64,000 nt of DNA from Paraspadella gotoi (taxonomy: Eukaryota; Chaetognatha). The notes below the pieces were generated by a model. The model made no database searches, was not told where the DNA came from, and saw only the letters and a list, made by a program, of their open reading frames with translations. Positions 11,049 to 22,600 of this stretch are shown in pieces. Every line of letters begins with the position of its first letter. Positions within the stretch are counted from its first letter, which is position 1. Location: assembly GCA_051294375.1 (NCBI GenBank), contig CM119263.1:5206740-5270739 (forward strand). Direction: 5' to 3'. The position numbers and the translations under genes were made by a program.

Positions 11049-11603
11049 TGCGAGAAATCTAAAAATACCCATAAATTATGCAAGAAAATAACGAGATTTG
11101 TCGATGAGAAAGAAACTCCGGAGGATCCTAGAGCCGGACATCAGATGTGAATTTAGCTGTTGAGTACCAAGTAACCATATTCTGGAATGAGGAGAAGGCC
11201 ACGAACTCGAACATTCTTTTTAATTCATCCTCACACATCTGGACGAATCTTCGTCTTCGATCCTTATGCCTGGCTTCATCTTGCAATAAATCAAAAGGGA
11301 GATCTATTGTGAGAGATTCTTATTTCATCTTTAATACACATTTTTAAAAGATTTTAAATACAAATTGAATTTAAATTAACACATTAACGACATAATTCAC
11401 GAACACTCACGACCTACAAAGTTCGGTGGGAACCAAAAAAAAATAGAAAAGCTAAATCACGAGAACTTCTAAAAAGAAAAAGTTCCGAGTAAAAGACGTC
11501 ATGGAATTAGATATGAATATTCTTTTTTCCTCGAATAAAATTCCCAGTTTAATATCATTAATTGATTAAAGCTTCAAAGGCCGACATTTTTTTTCTCTTC
11601 CGT

Positions 11604-13113
11604 TTAATTCTGCTTCTGGAAATAGGAAAGACTTTCCTGGGTGCTGGGTTTCATCGTGGCGGCGCCGGGCTTCCAACCCGCGGGGCACACCTCCCCGTTT
11701 TCGTCGGTGAATTGGAATGCCTGGGGATTTTGAGAAGAAGAGGGCGAATGAATAATCTCTGCCTGAAAAATCAGGACAATCCATTTTCGATCACCTGAAC
11801 TAAACGAAGTGTTTCGTCGACGGATCTCCCGACCGGGAGATCGTTGATGGTGATTTGCCGAAGATTCTGCGACCAAAATAAAACATTTCAATCACAGTTT
11901 ATCCTTCAATCCTGTTATAAATCACAGCTCTGTGGCGAATCAGAAATTCGCCTCCCATATAGGCTCAGCTCGTTAACCAAACGTGAGTTATCGGTTCAAT
12001 CACTTCACAGTTATGCTGGTTAAGTGTGATGGTGTCGGCATAAACACCCCAGAGATATGGGGGAGTCACTGCAGGTCCAAAGCCCAGAGCGCCAGCTGGT
12101 CACACCCTGGGTATCACACATGTCTCTCTCTCATTGTTTATTCCATAAGTAAATCACACTTGGTGGCGAATCCTAAAGTCGCCTCCATATAGCTTGGTAA
12201 AACTCTTGTAAAACGCTTGTCTCATTGGCTAGGACAGCTAAGTACTCATTCAATAACTATGAGTTCCGGGTTCAATCCCCGCACGGTCACGCTGCTTCAG
12301 TGTGATGGGGTCGGCATAAACAGGTGTCGGGAGATGCCTCACGCCCCGGGCATCACAAGTGTCTCCCCGTTGCCATAACTTCATTCTTCATACCCTCCAC
12401 TATAGATGGTCTAAAAAAAAATCACCTGCTTGTCATCGATGATAAAAAGTCCGCGAAAAGCGATTCCCTCGTCCTCCTTCATTACACCGTAACTATGTAG
12501 AGGAAAATGAAATGAATGAATTAAAACAAATGAAGGAAACAGAATGAAAGAGTTAATTTGCGGCAAAAATGAAACGGACCGCTTTGCAATGTCCCCCGTT
12601 TTGTCGGCCAAGAGAGGAATCTTCATGTTGCCGAGTCCCCCTTGCTTGCGTGGCGTGTTGACCCAAGCCAAATGGGAAAAGTGAGAATCTGGAATGAGGT
12701 CAGATTCAGGTCATTCACCAATTTAAATGTTAATCATTTTATTTACTCACCCGTCGAAGCCGCGACGACCTCACAGTTAATTTCTCGAAATTCTTGAACC
12801 CTGAATGTTTTGCAAATTATTTTAAGTTCGAAATTACATTTAATTTTAATGACATGATTTATACCTATCGGAGAATGCGATAATTTCAGTCGGGCAAACG
12901 AAGGTGAAATCAAGAGGATAAAAGAAGAACACCAAATATTTTCCATTATAATCCTGAAAACGAGAAAAGAGTTTGAACCAGACACAATATTTTGTAAAGT
13001 ACATTGAATTATAAAGTAGAGAATACCTTGAGAGAGATTTTCTTAAAATCACCGTCGACGACGGCGGTGCCGCTGAACTCCGGAGCGTGTTTGCCGATGG
13101 CCAGATGATTCAT
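11604..13113 (-). CDS. Typical 2-Cys peroxiredoxin (PRDX1/2 type), 7 exons
   Basis: Thioredoxin-dependent peroxidase of the cytosol. Exons: 13027-13113, 12865-12953, 12751-12800, 12580-12688, 12426-12492, 11795-11866, 11604-11720, giving 196 residues (human PRDX1 199). The peroxidatic Cys is in [10 protein letters not shown] and the resolving Cys in [32 protein letters not shown] and [16 protein letters not shown] are near-identical to the family. It carries both GGLG and a C-terminal YF motif, the pair linked to hyperoxidation sensitivity in eukaryotic peroxiredoxins. No signal peptide, so PRDX1/2-like rather than PRDX4. Seven exons for 196 codons contrasts with the intronless SODs nearby. 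Intron 11867-12425 holds two SINEs. Confidence 0.95.
11922..12140 (+). mobile_element. tRNA-derived SINE, family S2 copy b
   Basis: Starts near TGTGGCGAATCAG and has a degenerate B box CGGTTCAATCAC. The core GGTCCAAAGCCCAGAGCGCCAGC and GGGTATCACACATGTCTC follow. Antisense in a peroxiredoxin intron. Confidence 0.75.
12153..12381 (+). mobile_element. tRNA-derived SINE, family S2 copy c
   Basis: Same layout as copy a: GGTGGCGAATCC, intact B box GGGTTCAATCCC, GGGAGATGCCTCAC, GGGCATCACA, GTTGCCATAA. It is shorter in the core. It sits directly beside copy b in the same intron and orientation. Confidence 0.8.
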
Positions 13114-13205
13114 TTTCTTTGGATTTGATTGTAAAAATGATTAATTCTAAAAAATATCACAAAAAACATTGATATAATAAATTCTTTCTTTATATATATA
13201 AAAAT

Positions 13206-13348
13206 ATTAGGAAAAACAGTTTTTAAGGTCAACAACGATTTATTATTTATTTATTCAGCTGAAGAAGACTCTTAATAAAGAGTTGAAACTTGTCCGACTT
13301 ATATCCAATAATAAATCGTTGTTGACCTTAAAAACTGTTTTTCCTAAT
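13206..13348. repeat. Perfect 42-bp inverted repeat with a 59-nt loop
   Basis: Arms 13206-13247 and 13307-13348 are exact reverse complements over 42 bp (begins ATTAGGAAAAACAG, ends TTTATTATT). The loop carries CTGAAGA, a short stem ACTCTT/AAGAGT and GAAAC, which resembles a hammerhead-ribozyme core. Perfect arms suggest recent origin or gene conversion. Confidence 0.85.
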
Positions 13349-13573
13349 TTACAAACACAACGAAAAGAAAGAATCATAACAATATAAAAATATTTAAAAT
13401 GCCCACCGCGAATACATTTTTTAACAATTAAAAGGCAACAAATAACGATTACAGGACGATTGTAGTTAAAACGAATATTCGCCACTTTTAAGCGCTAATC
13501 ATCAAATCCATCAAAATAATTGACCAAGCAAAATTTTTTCCGAAAAAACCCATATCAAATTTATCGAATAATA

Positions 13574-14046
13574 CTATCTATGAAAAAAGTATATCACATT
13601 TTTAGTCAAGGATATCTACTCAAAAGGGTTATTTGATTTAAAAAAAAATTAAAATGTTTCCAAATTTACAGTGAATTTTTTTTCAGTAGCTTCCTTTCAA
13701 AAAGATTGTTACTTCAAATAAAAAATAGGGAAAAAAATCATATTTAGTTTTTTACCATTTTTGATATTTAGATATCTGTTTTTATTTTAAATAAAATTAA
13801 TTATTTTAAAAATTTTTATTTTATTTTGATAATGCTAAAAGCATTACACCTCTTTTTGGTTCAAAAAAATACTATTATAGCTTTCAGAAAAGAGGGAAAG
13901 ACGCGCGACATCAATATCGAGACTGAAAAGAATTGCGTTAAAGATGTGGCAAAACATTTCACTGTTATTTTACTAATATTTTATATATTTTTTATTGAAT
14001 AAATACACTTTTCAACAATTATGTGATATACTTTTTTCCTAGATAG
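13574..14046 (+). mobile_element. Non-autonomous Tc1/mariner-type element, family F copy 1
   Basis: Terminal inverted repeats CTATCTA(T/G)GAAAAAAG...ATATCACAT are flanked on both sides by TA, the Tc1/mariner target site. The right-hand interior carries AGAAAAGAGGGAAAGACG, matching the transposase-derived sequence of copy 2 at 53711-54880 in the opposite orientation. No intact reading frame. Confidence 0.75.
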
Positions 14047-14107
14047 TACGAATAAAGTTTTGCCTAAACAAGCATCGTGATTCGCGTTCCGTATTTTTTC
14101 CCGAAAA

Positions 14108-17100
14108 TCAAAAGAGTCGATCGAGATATTTTCTCGCGCTGTTGACGCCATCCTTCCAACTGGTGGCGATGGCGTTGTTCTCTTGATACGCCGCGGCGGC
14201 GCCGAGACACGCGCCGAGTCCGCCGGCCCGGTGACAATTCTCTCCGCCGCAATTGGCGTTCATGAGGACGGCGGAAGAGAAATCCTCAGGGAAACCTGGA
14301 TATCGGGTGAGAAAAAAAGATTTAATTCTTGTTCCCAATCGGCTTTTGAAATTCTTCAGCCGATCTCGCGTCGTTCTTCTCTACCGGCAGCGATGAGAAG
14401 CATCGACGTCAGGGACCCGGGGACGGCGCAGGGCAATCCCAGGTCGTCCACTCCTTTTTGAAAGATCTTGATCGTGGCTTCGGATCGAGCATCGGTTCCT
14501 CGTACATTCTTCAACACGCCCTCCGCGTAGTCGGCCTTCCCCAGCAGCGTCAGAGCCTCCATCGCCAGCCGCTGCAGAGATTCGCCGTGAAGAGTTTTGT
14601 AGAGAAGTCGAGAGAAGACGGCGACGCTTTCGTCGTTTTGCGCCAGAGGGTGAGTGAGATGGCACCTGTCGATGAAGAGCATCTACCTGCTGCATCTGCG
14701 ATTTTATCCGAACTGATAAAAAGATTCCTACCAGTCAAGGGCCGAAGCGACGCAATATGCCTCGTCTCTGTGCGCGTTGTGCAAAACCCATGGAATCGCC
14801 ATCATGAGGCAACTGATGCCAGTGAGAGGATAATCCGCTTCACCGGACATTTTGCGTTGGGATCGTGTCTCCGCGAAAAACAGGAGTTCCTTCGCTGATA
14901 ATGGAAGGAGAATTTAGGGTCGCAAATAGATAATGCATATTGTATAATTAATTATAAGGAATGCAATATCATTCAGTACGAGATAATATTAGGATTGAAG
15001 CCCTCGTTCAATAAGCTTTTACTTAGTCTTAGAACAAAAATCTTTTTCCTCCTCAATGGGAAGGATTAATCGAGAAATTGGATCGATTAAAAATCCCATT
15101 GAACTGAATAATGGACATTTCAAGTCCCGCGAACCTGAAGTAGGTTTTCCCTCCAAGATCCAATCTTGAAAGAAGCCTCGAATGAAGGATTCGGCGAAAG
15201 AGTCGTTGTGGCTTCCGGGCGTCGTGAGGAAAGTCACGAGCGACTCCAACGCCTTCCCACGTAGGAGGCGCTGGTCTTCGCAGTCGCCGTTCGGGTCCGA
15301 GTCGCGAAGAGACTAAAATATTTAATAAGATTTAGTTCTTTTAACAATAAAAATATTCTTCTCATTATGAACTCAAAACTTTAAAATGAAGAGACACTCA
15401 AACACTCTGAGACAGTGATAATTGTTATGTGTTAATGTCATAACCGTTCAATATAAGCAGTCCCTGAGCTTCGCATCAGTCTGTAACACCGTGTTATATG
15501 CGGGTCAAGCCCCCCGTCCCTCTTAACTGCTAGGCGACCACCGAGCTAAAACCACGGACCTTTGGGTTGGGAGGCGAATGACTTCCCTCAGGCTCGAATG
15601 GCCGCTGATGAACGGTTAGTGGATTTTAGTCCACCATAAAAACATAATTAACTGACGAGGAATAATAACATTTTACATTTTACATTTTACATCAAGTAAT
15701 GAAATGAAAATCCATGATTGCCTAATAAAAAAAACAATATGCAAATGAGATTGCTTAAACCGTCTTGTCTTCGTAATCCCCTATTTTTTTTCTTCCTTTT
15801 CTCCTCAATCTCTTCCTCCTCCCAAGAGAATCAAGCGAAAATAAGATTCCCACAATCCTTACCGACACCGCGACTTACCTCCATCATCACCAGGCAGCAG
15901 AGAGAAGTGAGCGTGGAATCTCCGGCTCTCATCCCCACATGATAATGCGTCGTCCTGGATCCCGACGTCCAGATGGGGAGTTTGTCGTGGAGAATGACGG
16001 AGCCGACGACGGACTTGGGTTTGGAGGGGTCGTCGATCTTGGAGACGCCCATGAAGGAACTCGGGTGGAATTCGCAGGGGGCGAGATAGTCTGGGAAAAC
16101 AAGAGGGGCGGAGAGGGGGGGGGAATTGAAGTTCCACGCAACCCGAGGAGTCCGTTTACGTTTACAAATACGTTAATACTAACTACATAATATGTCTTTA
16201 GATTGTTTCAAACCCTGCATTCAAACCTGGACATGAACTTTTGCCAAATGCTGGAATGAAAATAACTTACAGAAGGCATCATATTATAAAATGTGGTACT
16301 CCTTTTTTGTGACCAGAATCTGTTCCTACCAAACTACCTGATCGAATTTCATGAAATTTTACATTTAGAGTCTTAATGACGATATAAAGGGAACTATCGA
16401 GGCGAATTTAAATATTCAACCCCTGACAAGAGATACAGGGCCCTGGGGGTGGACCCTTGGGGGGCCAAAAAAAAATCAGGTGCATTTACGTTTTAAATAT
16501 ATAAAAAAACATTTAAAACTAAAATTGAAAAATTTTCAATAATTAAGAATAGTTTGAAGATGCATGGTTCAAGTCAGTTTTGGAATAATTTTGGAAAATT
16601 GGAAGTAAAATGATGAACTGCTGATGTTCATGAAGCTGAAAATTAAGGTAAACTTTTGGCGGTATATTCACACCGCCTCACGTCCACCATCCGTCAGCCA
16701 AATCCATTGGCTCAGAGGGGGAACACACCATCCCAGGCGTAGTGTTCCATCCACAGTCCTAACGACTTCCCTCTGCGTTGGCAAAGCGAGACCGTCCTAG
16801 GGTAACCGCGCCAGTGACTGGAGGCGTCACTGAGGGTCGGAAGCCCCCAAAGCCAACAGTGAGATGCCCCATCCCAATGGGCATCACAGGCAACCCGGCT
16901 GTTGCCATAAACTAATATTTCTGTGATAATTAATATGTTTTTGTGGACAAGTAAACGTCTATGCAACATTTTAAAACAAAAATAATTTAAAAATTTAAAA
17001 AAATTTTTGACCATTTATTGCCCCTGAGGGGCCCCATATCTCGGCTCAGGGGTCAAATATTGAAATTCGCCTCGATAGTTCTATTTATATTCACATAGGG

Positions 17101-18089
17101 ATCGTTCATACTAAATTTCAGTAAATTTGGTCCAGTAGTTTCCTCGGAGCGTGTTCTGGTCACAAAAAAGAGATACTATGGCAACGGGAGGATAGCCTGT
17201 GATACCCGGGGCGCGGGGTATCTCACCAACTGGCGTAGGGGCTGCGGACCCTCAGTGACCGCCTCCTGTCACTGGCATGTTTATACCGGCACCGTCACAT
17301 TTAAGCCAGAACCGGGATACCCAGGGATTGAACCCGGGACGCACGGATGGAATGAGATGATTTAGCCTGCTCAGCCATTGAGACAAGGCTGAGGACGGAC
17401 AGCAGTGAGGCAGCTTTAAGTCTTGCTGCCACAATACCACATTTTATAATATGAAGCCTTCTGTATTTCGTTCGTGATTAATCAATAAAACTTTATTTAT
17501 GATGCCTTCGCCGTCCTTACCTTTTGATAAGAACTATATTAGAACACCAATTTCCGCTGAACTTACCCAAGCAGATGCACGCTAAATTGAGGCGAGCTCT
17601 CTATAATAAATTCTGCTCATCACTATTTGGAGGTGTAGCAGTGCCTCGCCGCTGTCTTTTCTCAGCCTCGTCTCAATGGGGCTAAATCGTCTTATCTTAA
17701 CCGTGCGTCCCTGAATATCACAGTTCTGGCGTAAAAGTGACAGTCATTGAGGTTCCGCATCCCTCATTCCAGTTGGTGAGATACCACTGCGACATAGCGG
17801 TTCTTTTTACCAGAAAATAGTTTTAGTAGTTTCAGTACGTAAGACATATCCACAAGAGTTAAATAAATGACCAAAATTTGTATTCCACCTCGATGTAACT
17901 TTAATCTAAATACTACCCAGAGCACGCCTCCATCCCCCATTTACCCGTAATCCATCCGTCGTATCTCTTCTTAATCTCCTCCACTTCGTAGAACCAATGA
18001 ACGGGCATCGAGACTGCATCGGCGATGACCATTCCCCAGACGGCGTCGCGGACGGCGCCACTCAACGCCGCGGATCGCGCCGAACTCAT
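14108..18089 (-). CDS. ADP-ribosylglycohydrolase-fold protein, J1-crystallin/SelJ-like, 6 exons
   Basis: Exons 17945-18089, 15879-16090, 15135-15312, 14732-14894, 14385-14665, 14108-14295 give 388 residues. The family is recognised from AVRDAVWGMVIADAVSMPVHWFYE at the N-terminus, HYHVGMRAGDSTLTSL in the middle, CHLTHP, and NANCGGENCHRAGGLGACL near the end. True ADP-ribosyl-acceptor hydrolases coordinate two Mg ions with an Asp-rich 'GGDTD'-type motif. Here that place reads GGENCHR, as I recall from jellyfish J1-crystallins and selenoprotein J. It may therefore be non-enzymatic, bind metal differently or have another substrate. No signal peptide or membrane segment. Start: the in-frame codon at 18140 is TTG, so the ATG at 18089 is used. 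The 1.85-kb first intron is packed with nested repeats. Join 14732/14665 was chosen because it alone keeps frame (LDW-CHLTHP). Confidence 0.82.
15481..15645 (-). mobile_element. Possible tRNA-derived SINE, family S4 (single copy here)
   Basis: On the minus strand it reads TAGCTCGGTGGTCGCCTAGCAG, an A-box-like start, followed by a poor B-box-like GGGCTTGACCC. It is bounded by AT-rich intron. No second copy in the window, so the family is uncertain. Confidence 0.4.
16657..16910 (+). mobile_element. SINE-like element, family S3 copy a
   Basis: Starts with the hairpin GGCGGTATATTCACACCGCC. Contains CCCTCTGCGTTGGCAAAGCG and GCGTCACTGAGGGTCGG, and ends AACCCGGCTGTTGCCATAA. Three further copies lie at 23011, 58733 and 59217, all on the plus strand. 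No clear A/B boxes, so its RNA source is unknown. Confidence 0.85.
17178..17433 (-). mobile_element. SINE, family S1 copy b, inserted in a G element
   Basis: Reverse-complement copy of the element at 3976-4217, with an intact B box (GGGATTGAACCC on the plus strand). The host sequence ATAC(T/C) appears at both junctions (17173-17177, 17434-17438), consistent with a short target-site duplication. Confidence 0.85.
17627..17815 (+). mobile_element. Degenerate SINE, family S1 copy c
   Basis: Recognisable from AGCCTCGTCTCAATGG and ACCGTGCGTCCC. The B box and the core are eroded and the GTTGCCATAA end is missing. An old copy about 200 bp from the fresher S1 copy b. Confidence 0.65.
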
Positions 18090-19658
18090 TATTTTAATTC
18101 CGAGGTCCGATCGAGGGATTCGAATGCAGTTTTCGGCCAAATATCAATTCGTGAGAATCGATCATATCTTCCGAGTTTTTTTTTTCCGAGTGGACGAACC
18201 GGAGCGGCCGGTTCGTGAGTCGGTAATAAAATGTGGAAGGGAATCGATCGAGGAATCTGACATTTCATGAGAGAGGAGAAGAAATCTTGGCTCCTTTGAC
18301 AAAAAGAACAATTTTAGATATTAAGTAAGCGTATCAACACAGATTACAGTAGCAAATTGGCAATATAGATATTACGAGGCACTTCAATAATACCATTTTC
18401 GAGCCAGGATAATAAGGAAACTAAATCGATAATCTGATAAAATTGATTCATTCAGAAGGAATCAAATAAGTGCCTAATGTTTTGTAATTATAATTAAAAT
18501 TATAACCAATATACGAATAAAAGAACAAATAACAGTAACAGTAAGGCGTATAATACCATGAGAAATAGTATTTTATTATATTAAAAAAGATAAGGCGTCA
18601 ATGGTTTTTTTTCCTAAGAAAATTATTATTTGAGTTCGCTCTTTGAAACGAAACAAAAGTTAATTAAGGAATTTTGTGGCAATTTAATTTAAAGGGCGAC
18701 GAACGAAAACAATTCTTTCTCAAACCATAAATTCTAGCTAATTTTTGTGTTTCTTAATTATATTATATTAAGCACATGGAATCGCTATCTATTTTTAATC
18801 ACTCACCAAGACAAAGTTTTCTGAACTAAATAGAATTGGGAAAAAAATGACGATTGAGAATGAGAAAAGCGTTTAATGATGGTGAGATGGATTTCGAGCA
18901 AAAATGGTCATTTAATTTTAAGATACTTTATCATTCTTTTAACTATAAAGGATTTATGAATAAAAATATCAGAATGAAATAACATTCAACAAGTTGTAAT
19001 CGCCTAATCTACTGTTAAACTTAACAAAAACTCTGTAATCTAAATATTTACATCAGGATCGTGAATCTAATAATCCCCCACATATTGTCACAAAATAAAT
19101 GCGTCCACACTGCGGACTGAAAGTCTACATTTCATAGTAAAAAATAAAAAGTTTATGAGCCTCCTTGAGGCCATTATAAATAAAAAGAATAAAAAGGGAA
19201 AAAAATTTATGTTAATAAAATATTTTTCATAATGAATGCAAAAAACATTTTTGCAACAGCAACAATACTTTAGGATCTAAAATAAATTAAAACCGTTGTA
19301 CAATTAAAACTATGTAAAATTAAAATATATTATTATTTTAAGGATCTAAGTTCGATAGACAGAATATAAGGAAATGATCTTTTCCTTTTCCTTCCACCCA
19401 AATAAAGTTAACCCAGGTTACATTAAGAATATAGAGTCCGCTGTCTCTCCACATCCGCTTCCGGTCCACTTCTCATCTGGTTTACGTCCGCTTCACGTGT
19501 TTCTGCGAACTCATGGGCGGCGTCAGGAAGGAATCAGTTTTACGAGAGGGTTTGGGAGAAACCGCAGGCGCCAACGATTCTGCCAAAATTGTCATCAATT
19601 TAGTTTTTACAATCCGGTTAAGAAAATTAAATAAAAAGAAAAAAAAATTGAGATACAT
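18090..19658. other. AT-rich spacer upstream of the ADP-ribosylglycohydrolase homologue
   Basis: 1.57 kb with no coding sequence I can support and no recognisable repeat. Its left part should hold the promoter and 5' UTR of the gene starting at 18089, its right part the cyclin E 3' UTR. Confidence 0.5.
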
Positions 19659-22600
19659 TTAAAGTTTAAAGCCAGAAATGGTACCATTTTCTTGAGTCTT
19701 TATCGAACGTTGAGTAAGAGCTTTCAATTTGAGCGTTTGTAGCTCAAGTTGCTTAGACTGGGCTGCGTCTAGAAGACTGAGATCCACGGAATGCATCTTA
19801 ATTCGGAATAAGTGAAGGAATGAATGCATGAATAAAATTACAATATCGTCGCAAACGCTTAGCGATTGCGACGATAAAAAAGTTTAGGCTAATTGATGAT
19901 AAAAAAAATTATAGTTTTTACTTGAATGTTATGCTGGTCGTCCTCGGGAATTTCGGGGATGTGACGTCCCGCGTAACCCCCGCGATCCCTCAACGCCATC
20001 GCAAAGGGATTCATCCATTCAACGCAGTCCAAAATGTCCTCGCGTCTCAGACCGGAGACGGAGAGGGCCAAAGGTTCGCTGCCAATCACCAAAGCGCGGG
20101 TTTAAGGGAGGGGGGGCGGTGCCTAAACTCCTCACAAATTAGGATTACTCACCTGGCCATGTGATAGATTGCGGAAGTTGCGACGACGTTGTGAGAAAAC
20201 CTGAGGCAGCCGATATCCATAATACAGAGATCCAAAAGTTGAGCAATCTTAACATTAAAACCAAAGAATTAGTAAAAGATGCCATATACTAAAAGATAAA
20301 TGATTTTAATGTAGAAAGATCAACGGAACCTGAGAAAACGCATGACCAGAATATTGCGGGAAGACGAATTTATCTTTGGAATCTTCAATATTCTCCACGT
20401 TAGTTAATTGCATGTAAACGTTTAACCATCCATTGACAGTTATTGGACTGAGGTCCCAGCTTAAAGCCTAAGAACCAAAAGGGTATTTCTGTAGGAGTGG
20501 GACTCAGGTTATATGTTACTTGCATCTTCAGTGATAGTGCTCTCGCTGCCTTTCTAATTTACCTGAGATTTATTACAATAGCTCAACAACTAAATACAAA
20601 TAGAAATATAATTTAGCTTATAATTATTGTTTATTTAATAAAACTTTTCAACACTTAATACATTGAGCAAGGACTTCAGAGATCTTGGACTCTAACATGA
20701 GAGTACTTCCCTTGATCCAAGCTGACCATTGATTTCACATTGGAATAATATGAGTTATGAAAAGATCAGCCTGGATAGAAATAAACTCTCAATCATTAAT
20801 GACATAATTATTCTATCAAATTATCACAAAATTATCTATGAATCAATTAAACTACTAAACAATATAGAAAAAAATATGCCTAATAATAATACTGTACTAA
20901 AATCAATTTGACTTAAAATGATTTACTACTATATGCAAATCAGATTGATGAAATCTCAATCTCATTTAGTATTATTCTAAGAATCTATCTCTTATATTTC
21001 CGTAAATTTGTTAAACTAATTACACTAAACAATAGAGCGTAGTGAAAGTTACATACGAAAATGTATTATAAAATTTTTTTTATACATAAATGTTCATTAG
21101 TATAATGTTGTTCGTTCCTCACTTTTAGAATTTCAATTAAAGTTAAATTTAGAATTTTTCCTACGCTTTACTAAACAATAATTACCTTCAGCATCAAAAG
21201 CTCTTGCTGCAATATTTCTTCCTCCGTACAGGCACCATCGGTAACATAAGCAAATTCAATCAATTTGGGCGGATAAATTTCTTCAATTTTAGAAGCGACA
21301 AAAAGAGCGGTAATTCCGATTAATTGCAACAGTTGTTTTGGGATATTATCCTGAAATAAATGTAATAAAATTAAATGTGATTTTCAAACGCAAAATTTTT
21401 TTTAACAAAACGAGTATTTTAATAATTAACAATCAAATTGAAACAGTTTAGAGCTTGCCTTTTGCGTTAGGTATCGATCGACGAAATCAACAGCCATGTA
21501 AAAAGTTTCCCGGTGAAGTTTGTAAACCTCGCAGACCTCGGTGAGCCAATCGAGCAAAATCGATCTCATTCGCGCCTGAAGACTAAAAAATAAAGTTCTC
21601 CCTTCAACAAATTGAATTGGTGATAGTTCTAGAGATGGACTTTTGATTTAATGGAAAATGGCATCTCATCTCATTTGTCGAGTTGACGTTGATTCAATGT
21701 GAATGCGGTACTTCTGTCATTTCTTGGTCTTAGTTAGTAAATACACACATATCCTTAGTATAGCAATTGATTGGTTAGAGAGTTTTCGAAAATTTAGCAT
21801 TATTAAGCACCTCTTTATTACAACAAAACGATAAACCCCCCTGACCAACCTTGGATGCTTTTTAAGAACTTCCGAGTCCCTCGCGTACATCCTCTCCTTC
21901 TGCAACATGACGAGCCAAACTTCCTCGGGATCCGCCCAAGCAAGAACCGGGAGCGGAGACTTACAAAGTCGATTCACGGGGAAAAGAAACTTCTTTCTTT
22001 TCTCCTCGATTTGAAAGGGAAGGGGTGCGTAAGACCGGGGACCTTGGATCTCCCTCAAAGGCGAATGCTGTTGGAAATATTAAAAAACGTGCTTAATAAA
22101 CCGAAGAACTCCAGCTCAAATTCACCCGGAGGCCTGTCATGCGATTGTATTTACCTTGGCAGGAATAAACTCTTTATTGGCGGAAGCACCTTCGATCTGA
22201 TCGACTGGGGTGGTTTGACTAAGTCTGACACAGGATGTGGCGAGGAGTGCGGATGCGCTGGAATCATCCGAGGAAGTCTCTAAAGATTTATCGCCCTTTC
22301 GTTGCCTTGACGACGAAAGGCGCGGTTGAGACGCGTCTTGCGCGTCGCTAAATTGAAAGCACGATTCGGCCGAGCTTCTTCGTGAATCGAGGGAATGCGT
22401 AGAATCGGTGGAGAGGCGTCCGCGGCTTTAAGAGAAGAGTCAGGACCTCTTTCGTATTAGGAATAAAATTGGAGACTTAAAATTGTTCTAAATCGACTTC
22501 CACTCACCTGATAAATGCAAGATTTTCCATGTCTTGAACCGAAATGACAGGGTCGAACTCTTTACCGGACCCATTGCCTTCAGGCGGGCGGTTCTCGTCA

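Larger units (their letters stand above)
13114..14107. other. Spacer holding a perfect palindrome and a Tc1-derived element
   Basis: Between the peroxiredoxin start and the stop of the ADP-ribosylglycohydrolase homologue. About 620 of its 990 bases are the two elements listed separately (13206-13348 and 13574-14046). The remainder is AT-rich without features. Confidence 0.6.
16269..17463 (+). mobile_element. Long-TIR MITE, family G copy 2, with two SINEs nested inside
   Basis: Left end ACAGAAGGC(T/A)TCATATTATAAAATGTGG and right end CCACATTTTATAATATGAAGCCTTCTGT are inverted repeats. The similarity continues inward past GTGACCAGAA/TTCTGGTCAC for well over 100 bp. Inside are GGCGAATTTAAATATTC and ACAGGGCCCTGGGGG, shared with copies at 44584-45227 and 54040-54752. 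SINE S3 (16657-16910) and a reverse SINE S1 (17178-17433) have inserted into it. Confidence 0.8.

Noticed and set aside
19374-19634. 86-codon plus-strand frame downstream of cyclin E
   Set aside because: AT-rich, no codon bias, no motif; likely chance.
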